This document shows, piece after piece, positions 23,838 through 31,107 of a stretch of DNA of 42,264 nt (position 1 is its first letter; the number at the start of each line of letters is the position of its first letter). Origin of the DNA: Verrucomicrobiales bacterium (GTDB lineage: Bacteria; Verrucomicrobiota; Verrucomicrobiia; Limisphaerales; CAIMTB01); contig JAEUHG010000004.1 in assembly GCA_016795425.1 (NCBI GenBank), positions 1 through 42,264 of the forward strand, given 5' to 3'. Made by a program: the position numbers and the translations under genes. Below the pieces are notes generated by a model, which saw nothing but the letters and a program-made list of their open reading frames with translations, was not told where the DNA came from and did no database searches.

Positions 23838-25466
23838 ATGAGCTGCACCGGCTGCGCAGGCATTCCCGAAGAATGTGCGACCTGTGATCGCGCTGAAAAT
23901 CAACCGATCGCAACCCTGAGGGACGTCATCCAGCCCCGACCTGAGGAGAAGCCAAGGATGGAACCGATGGTGGCGGACACGAAATCGACCCGGGGAATGC
24001 CGCAGGCAACGTATCCACCCACGACCCGCGAGCCGCTCGCCAACGACCATCTGGGTTGCCGATCGGACCCAGGAACGCGTCTGGAGGAGAACGGCGAACT
24101 GCGATCGAAGCATTTCACCTCCACCCGGAACGCCTGCAAGCTGTGCACCCCGCTTGGCGCCTGCCTGGTCTTCCGGGGTGTTGAGGGCTGCGTTCCTTTC
24201 CTCCACGGATCTCAGGGGTGTTCCACCTATATTCGTCGCTATCTCATCAGTCACTTTCGGGAGCCGATGGACATCGCGTCGTCCAACTTTCATGAGGAGG
24301 CCGCGATCTTCGGGGGCAGCAAGAATTTCACCCAGGGCGCCCTGAACATCACTCGGCAGTATCAGCCTCAACTCATCGGCGCCGCCACCACCTGTCTGAC
24401 CGAGACCATCGGCGAAGACATGCCACGTCTGCTGTTCGAGCTGCGTCAGGCGCATGGAGATACGGCAGCGCCGGTGGTTCACGTTTCCACACCCAGTTAC
24501 CGCGGTACCCACATGGATGGATTCCATGGCGCGGTGAAGGCGCTGGTGGAGCAATTGGCGCTAGGCCCGGTGGTGTCGTCCGATCCGGTCGCTGCCGCAC
24601 CGGCGCTGAATCTATTCCCTGGCATGGTGTCCTCCGCGGATCTCCGGTTTCTCAAGGAGGTCCTCACCGACTTCGGCCTTAACTTCACCCTGCTTCCGGA
24701 CTACTCGGAGTCCATGGATGGGGAGACCTGGGCCCAGTACGAGAAGATTCAGTCGGGTGGAACCACCCTGGCCGCTATTGCCGCGACCGGCTCCGCCAAG
24801 GCCTCCATCGAGTTTGGTCGGGTGCTCGCCGGAACCACCACCGCCGGAACCGTGTTGCAGCAAAAATTTGGAGTGCCGCGTCACCTGCTCGGCATGCCGG
24901 TGGGCATCCGCGAAACCGACGCCTTCATGGACCTGTTGGCGACGTTGAGCGGGCGACCGATGCCGGCGAAGTATGGGCGCGAGCGCGGGCGATTAGTGGA
25001 CAGTCTGATCGACGGCCATAAGTACGTCTTTGAACAACGCGCAATTGTGTATGGAGACGAGGATCTGGTCATTGGTTTGACCGCGTTCCTGTGCGAGATC
25101 GGGATTTTGCCGGTGTTGTGCGCCACCGGCGCGCGCAGCGGCCGATTCGCCGCTGCCTTGCGCGCTGCAGCCCCGAGCCTGCCCATGGAGACTCTTATCA
25201 AGGAGGGGCTGGATTTCGCCGAAGCTGCGGACGTCGCGCCCGATCTGAAGCCTGATGTCCTCATTGGCAGCAGCAAGGGTTACAAGATTTCCCGCTCACT
25301 CAATCTGCCACTCGTACGCGTGGGGTTTCCAATTCACGACCGCCTGGGCGGACCGCGCGTGTTGCACCTCGGCTACCGCGGCGCGCAGGAACTCTATGAC
25401 CGATTGGTGAATGCGCTGCTCGAGGCCAAACAGGATCAGTCAACGATCGCCTACAGTTACCTATGA
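23838..25466 (+). CDS. nifN: NifN, FeMo-cofactor scaffold subunit with a cysteine-rich N-terminal extension
   Basis: 542 residues, about 90 longer than usual. From about residue 93 on it is NifN, a NifK paralogue: STRNACKLCTPLGACLVFRG, VPFLHGSQGCSTYIRRY, TTCLTETIGEDMPRLL, STPSYRGTHMDGFHGAV and LVRVGFPIHDRLGGPRVLHL. With NifE it forms the cofactor scaffold. The added N-terminus begins MSCTGCAGIPEECATCDRAE: Cys3, Cys6, Cys13 and Cys16 (C-x2-C-x6-C-x2-C) could bind zinc or an iron-sulfur cluster; the rest of the extension is low-complexity linker. The ATG at 23838 follows GGGAGACC and lies 46 bases after the expected transcription start; the frame is open to 23709, but that start precedes the promoter. 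It ends TATGA, overlapping nifB. Confidence 0.95.
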   Translation: MSCTGCAGIPEECATCDRAENQPIATLRDVIQPRPEEKPRMEPMVADTKSTRGMPQATYPPTTREPLANDHLGCRSDPGTRLEENGELRSKHFTSTRNACKLCTPLGACLVFRGVEGCVPFLHGSQGCSTYIRRYLISHFREPMDIASSNFHEEAAIFGGSKNFTQGALNITRQYQPQLIGAATTCLTETIGEDMPRLLFELRQAHGDTAAPVVHVSTPSYRGTHMDGFHGAVKALVEQLALGPVVSSDPVAAAPALNLFPGMVSSADLRFLKEVLTDFGLNFTLLPDYSESMDGETWAQYEKIQSGGTTLAAIAATGSAKASIEFGRVLAGTTTAGTVLQQKFGVPRHLLGMPVGIRETDAFMDLLATLSGRPMPAKYGRERGRLVDSLIDGHKYVFEQRAIVYGDEDLVIGLTAFLCEIGILPVLCATGARSGRFAAALRAAAPSLPMETLIKEGLDFAEAADVAPDLKPDVLIGSSKGYKISRSLNLPLVRVGFPIHDRLGGPRVLHLGYRGAQELYDRLVNALLEAKQDQSTIAYSYL

Positions 25467-26788
25467 TCGCGCCCCTCGAAGCCCCGACCGCACCGCTCGA
25501 CGGCGGGGGGATCGACTTCAGCAATCATCCTTGTTTCGACCCGGAAGCGCATCGGAAATTCGGGCGCATCCATCTGCCCGTCGCGCCGCGTTGCAACATC
25601 CAGTGCAACTTCTGCAATCGGAAATTCGATTGCATCAACGAGAGCCGGCCCGGGGTCACCAGTTCCGTGCTCACACCCCACCAGGCCCTCGCCTACCTGG
25701 AGAATGTGCTCGCCCGTCGACCGGAGATCACCGTGGTCGGCATCGCTGGGCCGGGTGATCCGTTCGCCAACGCGGAGGAGACCATGGAAACCCTTCGTCT
25801 GGTGAGGAAACGCCACCCGAAGATGATTCTCTGCCTGGCCTCGAATGGCATGAGAATCGGACCCCATATCGACGAAATCGCCGCTCTCAAGGTCAGCCAC
25901 GTGACCCTCACGATTACCTCGATCGACCCGGAGATTGGCGCACGGATCTACGCCTGGGTCCGGGACGGCAAGCGACCGTTGCGCGGTGTCCAGGGCGCCC
26001 AGGCGCTCCAGGCACGTCAGATCGAGGCCATTTCCCGACTCAAGGAACGCGGCGTGGTGGTGAAGGTTAACAGCATCATCATCCCGGGAGTGAACGACGA
26101 TCACCTCACCGATGTGGCGCGCAAGGTGCGAGGGCTCGGCGCGGATCTCATGAACTGCATGGCGTTGGTACCGGTGAAGGAATCCGCCTTCGAAGCCGTG
26201 CCACCGCCAGACACCCTCATGACGGCCCGTGTGCGCCTTCAATGCGGTCAGTACCTCAAGCAGATGAGTCACTGCGCCCGCTGCCGCGCGGACGCCGTGG
26301 GATTCCTGGGCGAAGAGATGTCGGCTGAACAGCACAACACGCTTCAGCAATTTGCCCGGATGAGCCCCCGTCCCGACGAGAATCACGCGCGTCCTTATGT
26401 GGCTGTGGCGACGATGGAGGGTGCCCTGGTGAACCAGCATCTCGGGGAAGCCACCCGAATCACCCTCTACGGCCGGGACGAAGCCATCCCCGGGGTCTTC
26501 AAGTTCGTGGAGATCAGGAAGACGCCGACGGAGGGCACGCCGGACCGTTGGAACAAGCTAGCGGATCTATTGGGCGATTGCCGGGCGATCCTCGTCACCG
26601 CTGCCGGACCCACCCCGCAGAAGATTCTCAGCGCCCGCGGCCTGAAGATCGTGGAGATGGAGGGACTGATCGACGAGGGCCTGGAGGCCGTCTATGCGGA
26701 CCAGCCTGTGCCCGCCCCACTGCGTCGGCGATTCACGAGTTGCGGCGCCGGCGTCTCCTGCCGAGGCACGGGGAACGGCTGCGGTTGA
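25463..26788 (+). CDS. nifB: NifB, radical SAM FeMo-cofactor synthase with NifX-like tail
   Basis: 441 residues. NifB fuses two [4Fe-4S] units with a SAM-derived carbide to make NifB-co, the core of FeMo-cofactor. Radical SAM cysteines are Cys44, Cys48 and Cys51 (PRCNIQCNFCN), followed by FDCINESRPGVTS, GIAGPGDPFANAEET and TITSIDPEIGARIYAW, all characteristic of NifB. SHCARCRADAVGFLGE carries extra cluster cysteines. From about residue 315 (YVAVATMEGALVNQHLGEA) to 410 is the dinitrogenase iron-molybdenum cofactor-binding (NifX/NafY-like) domain, as in long-form NifB. The end (SCGAGVSCRGTGNGCG) is Cys/Gly rich. The ATG lies within the nifN stop (ATGA), so the two are translationally coupled. 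Confidence 0.97.
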   Translation: MIAPLEAPTAPLDGGGIDFSNHPCFDPEAHRKFGRIHLPVAPRCNIQCNFCNRKFDCINESRPGVTSSVLTPHQALAYLENVLARRPEITVVGIAGPGDPFANAEETMETLRLVRKRHPKMILCLASNGMRIGPHIDEIAALKVSHVTLTITSIDPEIGARIYAWVRDGKRPLRGVQGAQALQARQIEAISRLKERGVVVKVNSIIIPGVNDDHLTDVARKVRGLGADLMNCMALVPVKESAFEAVPPPDTLMTARVRLQCGQYLKQMSHCARCRADAVGFLGEEMSAEQHNTLQQFARMSPRPDENHARPYVAVATMEGALVNQHLGEATRITLYGRDEAIPGVFKFVEIRKTPTEGTPDRWNKLADLLGDCRAILVTAAGPTPQKILSARGLKIVEMEGLIDEGLEAVYADQPVPAPLRRRFTSCGAGVSCRGTGNGCG

Positions 26789-26814
26789 GACCAACGTCAA
26801 AGCTTCTTGCCCAC

Positions 26815-27324
26815 ATGAGCCTATCCCCGAACGTCGCCGCGGCCCTCGAAACACAGGCCACCTTGGAGCTCGCCGCCGCGCAGAATTACCTCGCCATGTC
26901 CTGCTGGTGCGAGGTGCAGCAGTACGACGGCTTCGCCCGGTTCTTCCGCAAGCAGGCCGCCGAGGAGCGGGAGCACGCCGAGCGCCTCCTGAAACACCTG
27001 ACCGATCGCGACGTTGTTCCGCACCTCGGCGCGATCGCCGCGCCCAACATCGCGTTCAAGGGCCTCATGTCGGTCGCGCAAGCCGCCTACGACCTGGAGC
27101 GTGCGAACACCCGGGGCATCCACCAAGCCTACGAGGCCGCGCTGGCGGAGAAGGACTACCCCGCCCAGGTCCTGCTGCACTGGTTCATCAGCGAGCAAGT
27201 CGAAGAGGAAGCGTGGTCGGACAAACTGATCGCCAAAATCCGGGATGCCGGCTGCTCGGGCGCGCTCCTCAGTCTGGACCGGCACTTGGAGAAAATTCTC
27301 GGCGGCGATTCAGGGGCGGACTGA
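26815..27324 (+). CDS. Ferritin (FtnA-type) in the nif cluster
   Basis: 169 residues, four-helix ferritin fold. Ferroxidase-centre residues line up with E. coli FtnA shifted by one: Glu18, Glu51, His54, Glu95, Gln128 and Glu131 (TLELAA, EEREHAERL, DLERAN, SEQVEEEAW). So it should oxidise Fe(II) and store iron as a 24-mer. No haem-ligand Met as in bacterioferritin is evident. The ATG at 26815 lies 26 bases after nifB, and the ferredoxin gene follows 53 bases later, so it belongs to the sigma-54 unit starting at nifN. Iron storage or local supply for nitrogenase cofactors, or removal of reactive iron, is inferred from this position; ferritin is not a standard nif gene. Confidence 0.9.
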   Translation: MSLSPNVAAALETQATLELAAAQNYLAMSCWCEVQQYDGFARFFRKQAAEEREHAERLLKHLTDRDVVPHLGAIAAPNIAFKGLMSVAQAAYDLERANTRGIHQAYEAALAEKDYPAQVLLHWFISEQVEEEAWSDKLIAKIRDAGCSGALLSLDRHLEKILGGDSGAD

Positions 27325-27377
27325 GACGCCCCCGTCGTCCAACCCACACGACAACCCAGCCCCATCGCACCTTCACC

Positions 27378-27683
27378 ATGAGCAAACCCAGCCACCATAT
27401 CTTCGTCTGCGGCAGTTTCCGACCCACCGGCGCGGCGGGCGTCTGCCACAAGAAAGAATCGGTCAGCATCCTCCAGCATCTGACGCTCGAGGTTCAGGAC
27501 CGCGGCCTCGACCACATCATGGTTTCCAGCACCGGCTGTATGAACGTCTGCGACAGCGGCCCGGTGATGGTCGTTTATCCCGAGAACACCTGGTACAGGC
27601 AGGCCACCGTCGCGACGGCGGAGGCCATCCTCGATAGCCTGGAGGAAGGGAAGGATCTGCCTCCGCCCACCCTGTTTGCCTGA
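27378..27683 (+). CDS. [2Fe-2S] ferredoxin of the thioredoxin-like (clostridial) type
   Basis: 101 residues, matching the Clostridium pasteurianum/Azotobacter thioredoxin-fold [2Fe-2S] ferredoxins: HHIFVCGSFRPTGAAGVCHK with Cys11 and Cys23, then STGCMNVCDSGPVMVVYPE with Cys54 and Cys58, and NTWYRQATVATAEAIL. The four cysteines hold one [2Fe-2S] cluster. In nitrogen fixers such proteins are co-regulated with nitrogenase and contact the MoFe protein; electron transfer or protection during oxygen stress has been suggested. The ATG at 27378 is 53 bases after the ferritin gene, and the stop is three bases before nifV, so they are co-expressed. It is not the low-potential 2[4Fe-4S] FdxN type, so the main electron donor to NifH is probably encoded elsewhere. 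Confidence 0.92.
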   Translation: MSKPSHHIFVCGSFRPTGAAGVCHKKESVSILQHLTLEVQDRGLDHIMVSSTGCMNVCDSGPVMVVYPENTWYRQATVATAEAILDSLEEGKDLPPPTLFA

Positions 27684-27686
27684 CGG

Positions 27687-28826
27687 ATGACGCCCCATCT
27701 GATCGACACCACGTTGCGTGATGGCGAGCAGGCCGCAGGGGTCTCGTTTACCCGCGCCGAAAAGATCGCCATCGCCACCGCGCTCGCGCGCGCCGGCGTG
27801 CCGGAACTCGAAATTGGCATTCCGGCCATGGGCCAATGCGAAATCGACGACATCAACGCCGTGGCGGACCGCGTGCCTGACGTGCGCTTGACGACCTGGT
27901 GTCGCGCCACCTGGGACGATCTTGAGGCGGCACGGCGATGTCGCGTGCAAGGCGCCCATTTCTCGCTGCCGGTATCCGACCGACACCTGCGCGTGTGGAA
28001 CAAGGACGCCGCCTGGGTGCTGCGAACCCTTGTCGAGTTGGCCGATCGATTCCGCGCTCAATTCCGATTCCTCTCCGTCGGTGCCCAAGACGCGTCGCGG
28101 GCCGACCGCCAGTTCCTCTTGGATTTCGCTCGGACCGCAGCTGCCGCCGGATTAAGCCGATTGCGCATTGCGGACACGGTCGGGATTCTGAACCCGCTGC
28201 AAACCTCCGATTTGTGCGTCGCCTTGCGGCTCGCCGCGCCGAACCTGAGCCTCGAATTCCACGGGCACAACGACCTTGGCATGGCCACGGCGAATACCAT
28301 CGCCGCGCTCGCATCGGGGGCCGACGCCGCCAGCGTGACCGTGAATGGTCTCGGTGAACGGGCGGGCAACGCGCCGCTCGACGAAGTGGTGGTGGCGGCA
28401 CGGCTCACTTTGCGGGCCGACTGCGGAGTGGACGCCCGTCAATTGACGGCGCTCGGCGATCTGGTTTCGCGCGCCTCGGGGCGCCCGTTGGCGCCGGAAA
28501 AGCCGGTCACCGGCGCCGCCGTCTTTCGGCATGAATCGGGCATTCATTGCAGCGGTCTACTGAAGGATCAGGCGAGTTACGAACCGTTCGCGCCCGAGGA
28601 AGTGGGCCATGCCCCCTCCGAGATGGTGGTGGGTCGACATTCGAGTGCCCGGTTGGTGCGCGAGAAGATGGCTCACTTGAACCCTCATTTTCCTCCCGCG
28701 CTCGTTCCGGCACTGGTCACCGCCGTTCACCGATTCTCCGTTCACCACAAACGCACTGTCACCGACCAGGAACTCCAATCCCTGGCTGATGAAATAGAGA
28801 GGAACCATGGGTTTCCTGATTTATGA
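27687..28826 (+). CDS. nifV: NifV, homocitrate synthase
   Basis: 379 residues. It condenses acetyl-CoA with 2-oxoglutarate to homocitrate, the organic ligand of FeMo-cofactor. The TIM barrel opens with [20 protein letters not shown] (metal-binding Asp and catalytic Arg). [20 protein letters not shown] supplies the two metal-binding His. [15 protein letters not shown] and [17 protein letters not shown] are typical of the homocitrate/isopropylmalate synthase family. There is no C-terminal leucine-type regulatory domain, and the nif setting favours NifV over LeuA or a lysine-pathway enzyme. The ATG at 27687 is three bases after the ferredoxin stop. The end overlaps the next gene by 20 bases. Confidence 0.95.
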   Translation: MTPHLIDTTLRDGEQAAGVSFTRAEKIAIATALARAGVPELEIGIPAMGQCEIDDINAVADRVPDVRLTTWCRATWDDLEAARRCRVQGAHFSLPVSDRHLRVWNKDAAWVLRTLVELADRFRAQFRFLSVGAQDASRADRQFLLDFARTAAAAGLSRLRIADTVGILNPLQTSDLCVALRLAAPNLSLEFHGHNDLGMATANTIAALASGADAASVTVNGLGERAGNAPLDEVVVAARLTLRADCGVDARQLTALGDLVSRASGRPLAPEKPVTGAAVFRHESGIHCSGLLKDQASYEPFAPEEVGHAPSEMVVGRHSSARLVREKMAHLNPHFPPALVPALVTAVHRFSVHHKRTVTDQELQSLADEIERNHGFPDL

Positions 28827-29370
28827 GAGGACCCACGCCGGCGACGGCGTGTGCTATTCCAGGATCAAGCCGCTTAAGTTCGGCGGGCGCGACGGCCTGA
28901 TCGCCCAGCACGTCAGGACGCTCACCGACGCCGAGGCGCGTAGTTGGAAACTCGGCGCCGGCCAACTCCTGGAACTCGCCGGGGAGGCTAAGGACTCGGG
29001 GACCCGTTCGATCCTGTTCGAAATCGCCGGGGCAGAGTCAGGCAGCCTGTGTCTTTATGAGCTGCTCAAGGTTCATGGGAGTTCCCGCGACATGTCCACG
29101 CAGTTGGCTTTGGACTTCGCGGTGGTACTGGATCAGGAAGTTGGCGACGACGCGGAAGCGCTGGCGGCGCGATTCGAGATCGTCCCGCCAGCCAAGCCGA
29201 AACTCCTTGGCGAGACCCTTTCCCTCACGGGCGGTACCGGCGGTGGCAGCTGGAAATGGAGCACACCGCCGATGCAGCTCGGCGCCGCCATTGTCCATGG
29301 AAACCATGGCCACGACGGCGGCGAACCGTGTCCCAGTTGCACCTGCGGTCGCCCGGACAACGGCCGGTGA
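28807..29370 (+). CDS. Unrecognised nif-cluster protein with His/Cys-rich tail
   Basis: 187 residues, cytosolic by appearance. Residues 1-130 form an alpha/beta domain ([80 protein letters not shown]) that I cannot place in a family. After a Gly/Ser linker ([11 protein letters not shown]) the tail reads [20 protein letters not shown]: three His, one Asp and three Cys close together, a likely metal site. The ATG at 28807 overlaps nifV by 20 bases and has AGAGAGGAACC upstream, so it is translated with nifV and is the last gene of the nif unit. Metal delivery, NifV-product handling or nitrogenase protection are guesses. Confidence 0.75.
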   Translation: MGFLIYERTHAGDGVCYSRIKPLKFGGRDGLIAQHVRTLTDAEARSWKLGAGQLLELAGEAKDSGTRSILFEIAGAESGSLCLYELLKVHGSSRDMSTQLALDFAVVLDQEVGDDAEALAARFEIVPPAKPKLLGETLSLTGGTGGGSWKWSTPPMQLGAAIVHGNHGHDGGEPCPSCTCGRPDNGR

Positions 29371-29385
29371 AGCTCCTCGGTTGGT

Positions 29386-30816
29386 TCAGCGGGCCGCCGG
29401 TTCGCCGAAGGCATAGAGCGTCGAATGCGTGCGCAGGTAGAAGGCGTTCCCCGCGATCGCAGGCGAAGCATGAATGCGTTCGCCGAATTCGACCTGATGC
29501 AGGATTTCCGGTTTGTCGCCGCCGGCTTTGATCACCGTGAGCTTGCCGGGCAGCGAGGCCACATAGATCCGTCCGTCGGCCGCAACCGGTGAGGAGTAGT
29601 AATACCCGTCCGCGTTCAGACGCTCCTGGAGGTAGAACGCCTTCCCTGTTTGGGCGTCGAAGGACGAAATCATTCCGCCGCTTTTGAAGCAGTACAATCG
29701 CCCGTCATAAAGCAGCGGCGACGCGACGTAAGGCAGACCGCGTGCCGCCTTCCAAGCGATGTGCGAGGTCGTGATGTCGCCTCGACCGCCGGGTTTGACG
29801 GCCAACAGGACATTCTCCCCTTTGGTGATCGAGGCCAGGAGCAGATCATAATCGGACTTCTCCACCGTGCCGTCGCGGTTTCCATCAAAGCCCCGGTAAT
29901 AGTCGCGGCTGGGTTCGTCAAATTCGTCGAGCGAAAGGACGCCGTCCTTGTTCTTGTCGTGCTTCCCTAGCATTTCTTCCCAGGTCGCCCAAGGTTCGTC
30001 CGCCTTACCGTCGGACCACGCGGCGAAGTAAAGCAGGCCATTCCCTTCCACCGGTGTCGTGCAGGCGCACGCCGTGATGCCGTTCACCACCCAATTCTCT
30101 TGGCCTGTGGCCAGGGCGTAGCCCTTCAAGCGGAGCGGACCCGCCACCACAACCTCGTCGAGGCCGTTGCTCTTCCAGTGAATCGGCGTGCCGAAGCTGC
30201 CGAAGGAATCCGGTCGCGCGGTTTCCCAGACCTTCCTTCCCGTGCGCAGGTCCACCGCGAGCAACGACGACGCCTCATCGCGGTCGCGTATCACCACCAC
30301 GAGATTTCCCCAGATCAGCGGCGACGTGGATGTGCCGTAGCCGCCAAAACTCAGCGCCATCGGCAATGGGTGTCGCCAGAGCTCAGCTCCCCTCATGTCA
30401 TGGCAGAGCAACCCGAACGAACCAAAATAGGTAACGACGTGTTGACCATCGGTCACGGGAGTGGATGCCGCGGGGCTGCTCTCGGTGCGATGAAATGTCT
30501 CCAGCCTTTCGACCTTCACCCCGCGCCACCAGTCCAGGGCACCGTCTGTTCGCCGGTAGCAGCGCGTTTGGAGTTCGTTGTTCTCGAACGCGGTGATGAA
30601 GACTTGATCATCCCAGATGCATGGTGAGGACGGTGAGAAGGGCAGCGGCACCTTCCACAACACTGCATTGGTGGGACCGAACTTTACCGGTGGTTTGGCG
30701 TCGGCGGCCACGCCCGAACCATTTGGACCCCGGAACGCCGGCCAGACGGGAGTTGCGGAATGAACCAAGCCTGCCGCGGCAATCAGGATCGGCCAACACA
30801 CAGCAAGAGGGTTCAT
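29386..30816 (-). CDS. Secreted PQQ-like beta-propeller protein with two EF-hands
   Basis: 476 residues. The N-terminus MNPLAVCWPILIAAAGLVHS is a signal peptide, so the protein is exported. The body is an eight-bladed quinoprotein-like propeller (PAFRGPNGSGVA, LWKVPLPFSPSSP, TGRKVWETARP, ATGQENWVVNG, YVASPLLYDGRLYCF, ASPAIAGNAFYLR), as in 'outer membrane protein assembly BamB/PQQ-binding-like' proteins of Verrucomicrobia and Planctomycetes. Inserted between blades at about 287-325 are two EF-hand calcium loops, DKNKDGVLSLDEF and DGNRDGTVEKSDY. No catalytic dehydrogenase residues are evident, so cofactor binding is not assumed. ATG at 30816. It converges on the nif cluster with only 15 bases between the stops and is probably unrelated to it. 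Confidence 0.88.
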   Translation of the reverse strand: MNPLAVCWPILIAAAGLVHSATPVWPAFRGPNGSGVAADAKPPVKFGPTNAVLWKVPLPFSPSSPCIWDDQVFITAFENNELQTRCYRRTDGALDWWRGVKVERLETFHRTESSPAASTPVTDGQHVVTYFGSFGLLCHDMRGAELWRHPLPMALSFGGYGTSTSPLIWGNLVVVIRDRDEASSLLAVDLRTGRKVWETARPDSFGSFGTPIHWKSNGLDEVVVAGPLRLKGYALATGQENWVVNGITACACTTPVEGNGLLYFAAWSDGKADEPWATWEEMLGKHDKNKDGVLSLDEFDEPSRDYYRGFDGNRDGTVEKSDYDLLLASITKGENVLLAVKPGGRGDITTSHIAWKAARGLPYVASPLLYDGRLYCFKSGGMISSFDAQTGKAFYLQERLNADGYYYSSPVAADGRIYVASLPGKLTVIKAGGDKPEILHQVEFGERIHASPAIAGNAFYLRTHSTLYAFGEPAAR

Positions 30817-31107
30817 ACCGCACAGAGATGGCTACTGCGTACGTTAGTTGGTGCGGCCTGGCCGACAAGCCGGAATCATGATGAATGCCAAACGGGCCAC
30901 GTGGGTTGATCCTCAGATCCCGAGATCCAAGCTCCTCTCAGGCGTGGAACTCGCGACCGCACCTGGAACGTAAGCGATTGTGACGGGTTCTGATCGCCCA
31001 GTGATCGGCGTCGAGCGCCGGAAATGGTTCTTGGTGGATGCGGCCGTGTGGCCCAGCATGTGCGTCGTCGGCATAGGCTAGTTATCCTGTGCGACCACGA
31101 AGGATTC

